From Arcticibacter tournemirensis (GTDB taxonomy: Bacteria > Bacteroidota > Bacteroidia > Sphingobacteriales > Sphingobacteriaceae): a stretch of DNA of 64,000 nt. Under the pieces are notes generated by a model that was not told the DNA's origin, ran no database searches, and worked only from the letters and a program-made list of their open reading frames with translations. Position numbers and translations under genes: made by a program. The first letter of the stretch is position 1; every line of letters begins with the position of its first letter. Location: assembly GCF_006716645.1 (NCBI RefSeq), contig NZ_VFPL01000001.1, positions 1,984,001-2,048,000 of the forward strand. Reading direction: 5' to 3'. Below are positions 8,380 to 16,086 of the stretch, in pieces.

Positions 8380-9435
8380 ATGACGACAATACAGGGACCA
8401 GCGGTCTTTCTTGCTCAATTTATTGGCGATCAGCCTCCTTTTAATGATCTTAAATCGATATGCCGCTGGGCAAACAGTCTCGGCTTTAAAGGAGTGCAGA
8501 TCCCCACTCTCGATCCCCGCTTTATTGACTTACAAAAAGCGGCTGAAAGTAAAGACTATGCAGATGAGGTAAACGGTATCGTTAGGGACTGCGGGCTTCG
8601 GATCACCGAACTTTCAACACATCTGCAGGGACAGCTGGTAGCTGTGCATCCTGCCTATGATAAATTATTTGATGGCTTTGCACCGGCGGAAGTGAGGAAT
8701 AACCCGGCAGCGCGTCAGCAATGGGCTGTGCAGCAATTGAAGTATGCTGCTAAGGCATCCCAAAACCTGGGATTAAATGCGCACGCCACTTTCAGCGGAT
8801 CCTTATTGTGGCCTTTAGTATATCCATGGCCTCAGCGACCGGCCGGAATAGTAGAGACCGGCTTCCAGGAACTCGCATCACGCTGGCTTCCAATACTGAA
8901 TACGTTTGATGAATGCGGCATAGATCTTTGCTACGAAACGCATGCCGGAGAGGACCTGCACGACGGAGTATCATATGAGATGTTCCTTGAAAAAGTGAAT
9001 AATCACCCGAGGGCTTGTCTCTTATATGATCCTTCTCATTTTATTCTCCAGTGCCTTGATTATCTGGCTTTCATTGATCATTATCACGAACGTATTAAAA
9101 TGTTCCATGTTAAAGATGCTGAGTTTAACCCTTCCGGGAAACAGGGCGTTTATGGAGGCTTTCAGAGCTGGGTAGACAGGGCGGGTCGCTTCCGCTCATT
9201 AGGTGACGGACAAGTAAACTTTAAAGCTATTTTTAGTAAGTTAGCACAATACGATTACAAGGGATGGGCAGTGATGGAGTGGGAATGTGCCTTAAAACAT
9301 CCCGAAGACGGAGCTCGTGAAGGCGCAACTTTTATAAAAGACCACATTATTCATGTAACGGATAAGGCATTTGATGACTTTGCTGCTGCCGGTACCGATG
9401 AACAAACCAACCGTGAACTGATTGGAATAAGATAA
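8380..9435 (+). CDS. Sugar phosphate isomerase/epimerase (xylose isomerase-like TIM barrel)
   Basis: A protein of 351 residues without a signal peptide, 5 bp after the preceding gene. Metal-ligand segments of the AP endonuclease family 2 / xylose-isomerase-like fold are visible: CYETHAGEDLHDG (Glu and His), LLYDPSHF (Asp and His), MFHVKDAEF (His) and AVMEWECALKHP (Glu). It is the cytoplasmic isomerase or epimerase of the cluster. The natural substrate is unknown; an imported keto-sugar or sugar acid is likely from context. Confidence 0.8.
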   Translation: MTTIQGPAVFLAQFIGDQPPFNDLKSICRWANSLGFKGVQIPTLDPRFIDLQKAAESKDYADEVNGIVRDCGLRITELSTHLQGQLVAVHPAYDKLFDGFAPAEVRNNPAARQQWAVQQLKYAAKASQNLGLNAHATFSGSLLWPLVYPWPQRPAGIVETGFQELASRWLPILNTFDECGIDLCYETHAGEDLHDGVSYEMFLEKVNNHPRACLLYDPSHFILQCLDYLAFIDHYHERIKMFHVKDAEFNPSGKQGVYGGFQSWVDRAGRFRSLGDGQVNFKAIFSKLAQYDYKGWAVMEWECALKHPEDGAREGATFIKDHIIHVTDKAFDDFAAAGTDEQTNRELIGIR

Positions 9436-9453
9436 TTAAATAAATATAACACA

Positions 9454-9900
9454 ATGAAGAAAGTACTAATCCTTTTTAGTTTTTACGCCATGATAACTGC
9501 CTGTGGCGGTGGCTCCGGAACAGCAGACAATAAAGATACTGCTGCATCTTCCGACATGTCGGCCGCAACAAGACAGCCGGAAGTGGATACAAATGCAAAT
9601 GATATTGGAACGAACAGGTCGGAAGGCTCAGAACAAAGTGGTGTACATGAAAAAGGTGCACAGCTTATTTCTCAGTCCGACTGCCTTTCCTGTCACAAGG
9701 TTGATGAAAAACTAATAGGACCCTCTTATAAAGAAGTTGCAAAGAAATATGAAGCAAGCGATGCCAATATAAAATATCTTGCAGATAAAATCATCAATGG
9801 AGGAAGCGGTGTATGGGGCGATATTCCTATGACTCCTCATCCTGCAATCAGCAAGGAAGATGCAGCTGAAATGGCGAAATACGTTTTATCCTTAAAGTAA
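9454..9900 (+). CDS. Cytochrome c lipoprotein
   Basis: A protein of 148 residues. The leader MKKVLILFSFYAMITAC ends in a lipobox Cys17, then a Gly/Ser/Thr/Asp-rich linker (residues 18-70). A single class I cytochrome c domain follows: the haem motif CLSCH, then the likely distal ligand Met in GDIPMTPHP. It is an envelope-anchored monohaem cytochrome. Its place between a TIM-barrel isomerase and DUF1080, in the same operon as the GMC dehydrogenase, makes it the likely electron acceptor of that enzyme. Confidence 0.85.
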   Translation: MKKVLILFSFYAMITACGGGSGTADNKDTAASSDMSAATRQPEVDTNANDIGTNRSEGSEQSGVHEKGAQLISQSDCLSCHKVDEKLIGPSYKEVAKKYEASDANIKYLADKIINGGSGVWGDIPMTPHPAISKEDAAEMAKYVLSLK

Positions 9901-9905
9901 AAAAA

Positions 9906-10634
9906 ATGAAATCTTTTATTCTACCTGCACTGGCTGTAACCGCTTTACTGGCGTGCCAGTCATTTAAAAACACAACATCAATGGACAAGACTGGCACTGC
10001 CACTGCTAAACAAGGTTGGACGCCCTTGTTTGATGGTAAAACTACGGCCGGGTGGCATACTTATGGAAAAAACCAGGCTTCAAGTGCCTGGAAGGCTGAA
10101 GATGGTGCTCTGCATCTCGATCCCGCGGCGAAAAAGCAAGGCGCTGAAGGAGGCGACCTGGTCACCGATGAAGAGTATGATAACTTTCATCTTAAGCTTG
10201 AATGGAAAATTGCTCCCAACGGCAATAGCGGCATTATCTTTTTTGTGAAGGAAGATCCTTCCCAGTTCCATCAAACCTATAATACCGGACTTGAAATGCA
10301 GGTGCTGGATAACAACGGCCATCCGGATGCCAAAATACATAAGCACCGTGCCGGCGACCTTTACGACCTGATTGCCAGCAGTAAAGAAACTGTTAAACCT
10401 GCAGGTGAGTGGAATAAAGCCGAAATTGTGAGTAAGAACGGAAAACTGGATCTTTATTTAAACGGGACTAAAATTGTATCGACCACTTTATGGGATGATA
10501 ACTGGAAAAAGATGGTTGCAGGAAGTAAATTTGCTTCAATGCCGGGTTTCGGTACATTTAAGTCGGGGAAAATTGCTTTGCAGGATCACGGAGATGAAGT
10601 GTGGTACCGTAACATTGTGATCAAAAAGCTTTAA
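9906..10634 (+). CDS. DUF1080 (3-keto-disaccharide hydrolase family) lipoprotein
   Basis: A protein of 242 residues, 5 bp after the cytochrome gene. The signal MKSFILPALAVTALLAC puts a lipobox Cys at 17. The body has the concanavalin-like beta-sandwich hallmarks of DUF1080 (PF06439): GWTPLFDGKTTAGWHTYG, then GNSGIIFFV, TGLEMQVLDN and a C-terminal DHGDEVWYRNIVI. Members of this family cleave glycosides oxidised at C3. It therefore probably acts in the periplasm or at the outer membrane on the product of the GMC dehydrogenase. The family is certain; the exact substrate is not known. Confidence 0.9.
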   Translation: MKSFILPALAVTALLACQSFKNTTSMDKTGTATAKQGWTPLFDGKTTAGWHTYGKNQASSAWKAEDGALHLDPAAKKQGAEGGDLVTDEEYDNFHLKLEWKIAPNGNSGIIFFVKEDPSQFHQTYNTGLEMQVLDNNGHPDAKIHKHRAGDLYDLIASSKETVKPAGEWNKAEIVSKNGKLDLYLNGTKIVSTTLWDDNWKKMVAGSKFASMPGFGTFKSGKIALQDHGDEVWYRNIVIKKL

Positions 10635-10655
10635 ATAAAAAGAACTAACCAAATC

Positions 10656-11909
10656 ATGACTTCAACCAATCGTATTAAGCTTTCAGCCATGATGTTCCTC
10701 GAATTTTTTATCTGGGGAGCATGGTTTGTAACTTTGGGAACCTTCCTGGGTAAAAATCTGAGTGCTTCCGGCACTCAGATAAGTCTGGCTTATCTCACCC
10801 AATCCATTGGAGCCATTATCGCTCCATTTATTATAGGGCTGATAGCCGACCGCTTTTTTTCGGCGCAGAAAATTCTGGGAGTGCTCCATCTGGTTGGAGC
10901 AGCGCTACTGTGGACTGCCTCGCAATCAACAAATTTTGATTCTTTTTTCCCGGTAATCCTGGTTTATATGATCCTTTTTATGCCTACTCTCGCACTGGTT
11001 AATTCGGTCTCGTTCAGGCAAATGAAAGATCCGGGAAAAGAGTTTCCTGCGGTCAGGGTGTTGGGTACAATAGCCTGGATTGTTGCTGGGCAGATTATAG
11101 GATGGTTGAGCTGGGAACAAACAGACAAGCTTGACATCACATTCAAAATGGCAGCAGCCGCTTCTGTATTGCTTGGGCTTCTGAGCTTCACTCTGCCTGC
11201 AACGCCTCCTTTAAAGAAGGAAGGTAAGATAGCCATTGGGGATGTTTTGGGTCTGGATGCAATCCGCTTATTGAAGAACCGGTCATATTTACTGTTTTTT
11301 CTATCATCGGTGGCTATCTGCATTCCCCTGGCCTTTTACTATAATTTCACCAATCTCTTCCTCAACGAATCTGGGATGAAGTCGGCCGCGGCAGTACAGA
11401 CCCTGTCACAGGTTTCTGAAGCGTTGTTTATGCTTTTGATACCTGTATTCTTTATTCGACTGGGTGTGAAGAAAATGCTGGCGATCGGGATGCTTGCATG
11501 GGTACTGCGTTATGTGATGTTTGCTTACGGAAATGCGGATGCGAATTACTGGATGCTGATCATGGGGCTTGTTCTTCACGGTGTGTGCTATGACTTTTTC
11601 TTTGTGACAGGACAGATCTACACCGATAACCTTGCAGGCGAACGGTTTAAGAGTGCAGCACAGGGAATGATCACTCTTGCTACATACGGTGTTGGAATGC
11701 TTATCGGATCGCTGGTATCCGGCCCTATTGTCGACGCTTATGCAACTTCTGGCGGGCACGACTGGAAGTCGGTATGGTTAATTCCGGCCGCGATTGCAGC
11801 TGTTGTCCTGCTGCTCTTTATGCTGCTGTTTAAAGACCGCAATGCTGCTGGAAAAGCACCGGTAAATACACCTTTAACGGAACCAAACGAAATAAATCCG
11901 CTGATATGA
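10656..11909 (+). CDS. MFS permease, nucleoside:H+ symporter (NupG/XapB-like) family
   Basis: A 417-residue polytopic protein with about 12 hydrophobic segments and no signal peptide. The N-terminus MMFLEFFIWGAWFVTLGTFL and the loop GLIADRFFSAQKILG are typical of the NupG/XapB family. These permeases are often found in Bacteroidota sugar or cyclitol clusters, so here it probably imports the sugar released from the keto-glycoside rather than a nucleoside. Its stop overlaps the next start by 4 nt (ATGA), indicating translational coupling. Confidence 0.85.
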   Translation: MTSTNRIKLSAMMFLEFFIWGAWFVTLGTFLGKNLSASGTQISLAYLTQSIGAIIAPFIIGLIADRFFSAQKILGVLHLVGAALLWTASQSTNFDSFFPVILVYMILFMPTLALVNSVSFRQMKDPGKEFPAVRVLGTIAWIVAGQIIGWLSWEQTDKLDITFKMAAAASVLLGLLSFTLPATPPLKKEGKIAIGDVLGLDAIRLLKNRSYLLFFLSSVAICIPLAFYYNFTNLFLNESGMKSAAAVQTLSQVSEALFMLLIPVFFIRLGVKKMLAIGMLAWVLRYVMFAYGNADANYWMLIMGLVLHGVCYDFFFVTGQIYTDNLAGERFKSAAQGMITLATYGVGMLIGSLVSGPIVDAYATSGGHDWKSVWLIPAAIAAVVLLLFMLLFKDRNAAGKAPVNTPLTEPNEINPLI

Positions 11910-12790
11910 ATGTTAAACATAACCGAAGGTCGGCTATTAAGAATATTTTAGCAGGGACTGCTGCCTTAACTACTTCAGCAATGATACCATCATTAGCCTG
12001 CGCTTCTGAAGCAGGATTATACCAGTTAAAAGGAGATATTAATCATTCGGTATGCCGCTGGTGCTTTAATAACCTTTCGCTCGACGAACTTTGCCAGGTT
12101 GCCAAACAAATTGGTTTAAAGGCAATTGACCTTGTAGGGCCGAAGGACTGGGCAACCCTCAAAAAGCATGGCCTTGATTCTTCCATGTGCAATGGTGCAG
12201 AGATAAACCTCACCGACGGATGGAACAGTCCGCAGTTTCATGATACTCTGGTAAAGAACTATTCTGAAATGATTCCCCTTGTTGCAAAAGCAGGATATAA
12301 GAATCTCATTTGCTTCAGTGGAAACCGCCGGGGTATGGATGATGAAACCGGTTTAAAGAACAGTACGGAAGGCTTGAAAAAAGTGCTGGCCTTAGCTGAA
12401 AAACATAAAGTGGTTCTGGTGATGGAATTACTGAATAGCAAGATCAATCATCAGGATTATCAGTGCGATCGCACTTCGTGGGGAGTTCAGCTGGCGAAAA
12501 GGCTCGGATCCGAAAATTTCAAACTGCTGTATGATATCTACCATATGCAAATTGACGAAGGCGACGTGATCCATACGATCAGGGACAACCACCAGTATAT
12601 CGCCCATTATCATACAGCCGGGGTACCGGGGCGTAACGAGATAGATGAAACACAGGAGTTGTATTACCCTGCTATCATGAAGGCGATCAAGGATACGGGC
12701 TTCAAAGGATATGTAGCACAGGAGTTTATTCCGTTGCAGGAGGATAAAGTCGCTTCATTACGAAAGGCTGTACAGATTTGTGACGTTTAA
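11906..12790 (+). CDS. Tat-exported hydroxypyruvate isomerase-like TIM-barrel protein
   Basis: A protein of 294 residues. The leader KHNRRSAIKNILAGTAALTT is a twin-arginine signal (R7 and R8), followed by a possible lipidation site (SLACAS). The barrel carries the metal-binding pattern MELLNSK (Glu), LLYDIYHMQIDEGD (Asp, His) and GYVAQEFIP (Glu), as in hydroxypyruvate isomerase (Hyi) homologues. The export signal and its place in the cluster argue against a housekeeping Hyi role. It is coupled to the permease gene by a 4-nt overlap. Confidence 0.8.
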   Translation: MNVKHNRRSAIKNILAGTAALTTSAMIPSLACASEAGLYQLKGDINHSVCRWCFNNLSLDELCQVAKQIGLKAIDLVGPKDWATLKKHGLDSSMCNGAEINLTDGWNSPQFHDTLVKNYSEMIPLVAKAGYKNLICFSGNRRGMDDETGLKNSTEGLKKVLALAEKHKVVLVMELLNSKINHQDYQCDRTSWGVQLAKRLGSENFKLLYDIYHMQIDEGDVIHTIRDNHQYIAHYHTAGVPGRNEIDETQELYYPAIMKAIKDTGFKGYVAQEFIPLQEDKVASLRKAVQICDV

Positions 12791-12819
12791 GAGAAAGCAG
12801 AAAAGAAAATTGCGATACT

Positions 12820-13707
12820 ATGATCAGCAGAAGAAATTTTATGCAACAGGCAGGCTTAGTTACTGCAGTAATGCTTGTACGTCCGAATATCCTGTGCAGT
12901 GAACCAAAACAAAGAAAAGTTGGAATCCAGCTGTATACTCTCCGCGATGAAATAGGAAAAGACCTAAAACGAGTAATTGTAAAAATAGCTGAAGCCGGAT
13001 ACAAAGAAATTGAAATGTTCGGTTTTAGTAAAAAAGATAAGTTCTGGGGGATCGAACCCCGGTTGCTTAAAGATATTCTGGCATCTCATCAGCTTACTTC
13101 TCCTTCAGGCCATTACGGTCTTGACGAATATTTGGCTCCCGGGGGAAAGGAAGACGATCTCAAAGTAAATATAGAGGCGGGAGCGGCATTGGGCCATTCT
13201 TATCTTACGGTTCCTTATCTTGACGATCGCTTCAGGAGAAGCGCTGATGACTATAAGAAAATTGCAGAAAAGTTTAACAAGGCCGCTGAACTTTGTAAAA
13301 AGTCGGGACTTCGGTTTGCGTATCACAATCACGATTTTGAATTTGAGGCTATAGGAAACACTACCGGATATGATATCCTGCTGAAGGAAACCGACCCTTC
13401 ACTGGTTAAGTTTGAGCTTGATATTTACTGGGCGGTAAGAGGCAAAAAAGACCCGGTGAAGATGTTCAATGATCATCCCGGGCGTTTTACAATGTGGCAT
13501 GTTAAAGACATGGATCGTGCTAAGCCGGAGTTGAATACAGAGATTGGCAAAGGCAGTATCGACTATAAAAAGATATTCGCTGTTGCAGAGGTTTCGGGTG
13601 TAGAGCATATTCTGGTAGAGCAGGAAAACTTTTCGATTGATCCTTACGACAGTATTACTGAAAGCTGTAGTTATATCAAAGGGAGTCTTATTCCATTAAT
13701 GAAATAG
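12820..13707 (+). CDS. Tat-exported sugar phosphate isomerase/epimerase
   Basis: A protein of 295 residues beginning MISRRNFMQQAGLVTAVMLV, a twin-arginine leader (R4 and R5). The xylose-isomerase-like barrel shows FAYHNHDFEFE (His/Glu), KFELDIYWAVRG (Asp), MWHVKDMD (His) and HILVEQENF (Glu). It is the third TIM-barrel protein of the cluster and the second with a Tat signal. It is the last gene of the same-strand run, before a 79-bp gap to the cation exporter. Confidence 0.8.
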   Translation: MISRRNFMQQAGLVTAVMLVRPNILCSEPKQRKVGIQLYTLRDEIGKDLKRVIVKIAEAGYKEIEMFGFSKKDKFWGIEPRLLKDILASHQLTSPSGHYGLDEYLAPGGKEDDLKVNIEAGAALGHSYLTVPYLDDRFRRSADDYKKIAEKFNKAAELCKKSGLRFAYHNHDFEFEAIGNTTGYDILLKETDPSLVKFELDIYWAVRGKKDPVKMFNDHPGRFTMWHVKDMDRAKPELNTEIGKGSIDYKKIFAVAEVSGVEHILVEQENFSIDPYDSITESCSYIKGSLIPLMK

Positions 13708-13759
13708 CTTAGACCAACTGATCATCTGAATAATTCTATAATCTTTACAGGATTAACGG

Positions 13760-13767
13760 TATTTTTG
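13760..13767 (+). promoter_or_regulatory. Candidate -7 box for the CDF transporter
   Basis: TATTTTTG matches TAnnTTTG and lies about 20 bp upstream of the ATG at 13787, giving a leader of roughly 15 nt. The -33 region has only TTTA. No metal-regulator operator is obvious. Confidence 0.35.
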
Positions 13768-13786
13768 GAAATTCAACAATACCGCT

Positions 13787-14764
13787 ATGGCTCAATCTCA
13801 CTGCGAACACGGGCATCATCATGAGAAGAATGGAAACCATTATCATGAACATGGTGGGCATCATCATGATGACCATCACCATCACGATGGACAAATGCAT
13901 ATGCACCCGGTAGTGAAAAATCTGAGAGTCGCTTTTATTATCAATCTTTCATTCTCCATTATCGAATTTGTTGGCGGAGCGCTCACTAATTCGGTAGCAA
14001 TACTATCGGATGCCGTGCATGATCTTGGCGATGCTGTAGTTATTGGTATCTCCCTCTGGATGGAGAAGTTTTCGCAAAAAGGCCGGAGTATGAATTATTC
14101 CTACGGTTATAAACGATTCTCCACTCTTGCTGCTTTTATCACTTCAGTGGTGCTCCTTGTTGGATCGGCTATTATCATTTTTGAATCAGTCCCCCGCTTT
14201 TTTCATCCTGAAGAAGTACACGCGGGGGGGATGTTTGCTCTGGCAATAGTGGGGATCATTTTTAACGGACTTGCAATACTACGTCTCCGAAAGGGCGACT
14301 CTCTGAACCAACGTGCGGTGATGCTCCACATGATGGAGGATGTTTTGGGCTGGATTGCTGTGCTAATTGGAAGTGTAGTGATCTATTATACCGAATGGTA
14401 TTGGATAGATCCCTTAATGTCGCTTGGAATAGCTGCGTTTATACTCGTGAACGCTACAAAAAATATCTTTGGCGTGTTCCGGATCTTCCTGCAGTCGGTG
14501 CCGCAGCAAGTAGATGAACATCGGATTATTAGCAGGTTAACCGGGATAGACCAGGTTAAAAGTGTCCATGATATCCATATATGGTCGATGGACGGCAATT
14601 ATAACGTTTTAACTGCACACATCGTAGTGGATAAACATGCCAGGGTAGATGAACTTAACGATATAAAGAACCAGGCTGTTCAAATCCTTAAGGAACAGAA
14701 CATCCAGCATCCGACCGTTCAAATTGAATTTCAGTCTGGAGCTTGTGAGTTTGAGAGATGCTAA
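13787..14764 (+). CDS. Cation diffusion facilitator (CzcD/ZitB-type Zn/Co/Cd exporter)
   Basis: A protein of 325 residues. The N-terminal 45 residues are extremely His-rich (about 18 His in HxH and HHxHH groupings), a likely metal-collecting tail. Six membrane segments follow, with the TM2 motif SDAVHDLGDA and the TM5 motif LHMMEDVLGW that build the transport site. The C-terminal cytoplasmic ferredoxin-like domain includes VHDIHIWSMDGN, typical of CzcD/ZitB. It exports divalent metal by proton antiport at the inner membrane. Confidence 0.9.
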   Translation: MAQSHCEHGHHHEKNGNHYHEHGGHHHDDHHHHDGQMHMHPVVKNLRVAFIINLSFSIIEFVGGALTNSVAILSDAVHDLGDAVVIGISLWMEKFSQKGRSMNYSYGYKRFSTLAAFITSVVLLVGSAIIIFESVPRFFHPEEVHAGGMFALAIVGIIFNGLAILRLRKGDSLNQRAVMLHMMEDVLGWIAVLIGSVVIYYTEWYWIDPLMSLGIAAFILVNATKNIFGVFRIFLQSVPQQVDEHRIISRLTGIDQVKSVHDIHIWSMDGNYNVLTAHIVVDKHARVDELNDIKNQAVQILKEQNIQHPTVQIEFQSGACEFERC

Positions 14765-14787
14765 AAAGACAGAAAGAGCTAGGGAAA

Positions 14788-14824
14788 CCTTAGCTATCTT
14801 CATCCTAAAGATAACTAAGGCTTT
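14788..14824. terminator. Bidirectional hairpin between convergent genes
   Basis: CCTTAGCTATCTT (14788-14800) pairs with AAGATAACTAAGG (14808-14820) with one wobble, followed by CTTTAAAA. It sits between the convergent CDF and YtxH-like genes and probably terminates both. Confidence 0.6.
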
Positions 14825-14839
14825 AAAAGAACTGCGATA

Positions 14840-15166
14840 TTATGCTCCAGGTGCCACATCGTTCGCCTGATCTGAAGCACCACTTATTTTTGATTTAACA
14901 TTGCTGACAACCTGGTCTTTCATGTCGCTCAGATCGTCGGCTTTGCTCTGGAATGTTTCTCTTACAGCCTGAACCTTGTCTTTAACTGAACCGGCGAGAT
15001 CTTTAGCCTTATCAGATATTTGGGTACGCGTTTCAGCTCCACTATCAGGGGCAAACAAAATTCCAATAGCTGCACCTATAGCAACGCCGGCAATAAGTGC
15101 TGCTACTATGGCAGAGGTATCATTGCTTCTGTGTAATGCGTCTGGCAAATACTTCTTATAGTTCAT
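14840..15166 (-). CDS. YtxH domain-containing small membrane protein
   Basis: A protein of about 108 residues (MNYKKYLPDALHRSN...; two further in-frame residues are possible upstream). A single Ala/Gly-rich membrane segment (AALIAGVAIGAAIGILFAP) followed by a charged amphipathic helix (QISDKAKDLAGSVKDKVQA) is the YtxH pattern. Such proteins are often stress-induced in Bacteroidota. Function is unproven. It is monocistronic, convergent with the CDF gene. Confidence 0.75.
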   Translation of the reverse strand: MNYKKYLPDALHRSNDTSAIVAALIAGVAIGAAIGILFAPDSGAETRTQISDKAKDLAGSVKDKVQAVRETFQSKADDLSDMKDQVVSNVKSKISGASDQANDVAPGA

Positions 15167-15320
15167 AATCATTTCTTTTTTGAATATGTAACATTATAAA
15201 GTACTAAGTGTTTAGATTAATATAGAATTAATTGAAGCGGAAGACGCAGTTTGCTGTTTTGGTTCAAGCAGCTGTTTCTTTATTTTTACTAATATTCTGC
15301 AACCCAAAATACTGTTTTGT

Positions 15321-15659
15321 ATGAGAAGATACTGTTTCGGACTCGACTTAAAAGATAATGAAGAGCTGATCAAGGAGTATGAGCTTTATCATAAAGCAGT
15401 ATGGCCTGAAATCATTGAGAGCATCAGAGATTCGGGCATTACTGCGATGGACATCTACCGCCTGCATACACGGTTATTTATGATCATGGAGACAGACGAT
15501 TCCTTTGATTTCGAAAAGAAGGCAGCTGCCGATTCATCCAATGAAAGAGTGAGGGAATGGGAACAGCTGATGTGGAAATATCAGCAAGGACTGCCCTGGG
15601 CAAAACCGGGGGAAAAATGGATGCTTATGGAAAAGGTGTTTTCCCTCGATGAAGTTTGA
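15321..15659 (+). CDS. L-rhamnose mutarotase-like protein (RhaM family)
   Basis: A protein of 112 residues. The segments RYCFGLDLKDNEELIKEYE, YHKAVWPEI and DIYRLHTRLFMIME match the RhaM/FucU-type dimeric ferredoxin-like fold that interconverts sugar anomers; His and Tyr residues of the active site are present. The C-terminal GEKWMLMEKVFSLDE is characteristic. No other rhamnose genes are in the window, so it may serve a general anomerase role. A strong terminator follows. Confidence 0.85.
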   Translation: MRRYCFGLDLKDNEELIKEYELYHKAVWPEIIESIRDSGITAMDIYRLHTRLFMIMETDDSFDFEKKAAADSSNERVREWEQLMWKYQQGLPWAKPGEKWMLMEKVFSLDEV

Positions 15660-15665
15660 ATTAAT

Positions 15666-15702
15666 AAAAAGAGGGAACGCTCTTTGGGTGTTCCCTCTTT
15701 TT
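15666..15702 (+). terminator. Rho-independent terminator after the RhaM-like gene
   Basis: AAAAAGAGGGAAC (15666-15678) and GTTCCCTCTTTTT (15690-15702) form a perfect 13-bp stem with an 11-nt loop and a built-in T-tract on either strand. It can serve both the RhaM-like gene and the convergent small gene. Confidence 0.9.
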
Positions 15703-15741
15703 ATTACTAAGTGTTTAAAAATAGGTAAAGATATATGTTGA

Positions 15742-15900
15742 TCAGGCAACCAGTAGGTCATTATCCTGGCTTTTACCTGGTTTTTCACGTAAGAACTTGC
15801 CTCTTTCCTGACGGAATCGTTTGAGGTCGTTTGATAATATTGCTTTTAATTCTTTATCGAATTGTTTAAGGACATTCTGGTTGATATTTGAAGTATTCAT
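15742..15900 (-). CDS. Small hypothetical protein (52 aa)
   Basis: A short open frame from the ATG at 15900 to the TGA at 15742 encodes MNTSNINQNVLKQFDKELKA and continues as a charged, helical, Lys/Arg/Gln-rich protein ending in DNDLLVA. The lack of low-complexity bias and its placement, convergent with the RhaM-like gene across a bidirectional terminator, support a real gene. I do not recognise a family. Confidence 0.5.
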   Translation of the reverse strand: MNTSNINQNVLKQFDKELKAILSNDLKRFRQERGKFLREKPGKSQDNDLLVA

Positions 15901-16086
15901 AGCAATAATGTTTTTGTATTTTGATCTATGCCAAGATAATGCCAGTACTATTTTTCGTTATTAAGAGATAGAATACGCTTTGGTTTTGTCCTTTTTAAAA
16001 GACAGTGGGATTCGTTTTACCGGATAATTGTCCAGTTTATTTACCTTGACAAGGGTCAATACGGCCACAAATAGTAATTTTGATTA

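Noticed and set aside
16075..16082. TAATTTTG as promoter of the BatA-like gene
   Set aside because: Only 4 nt from the ATG and no -33 box at suitable spacing; too weak to list as a feature.
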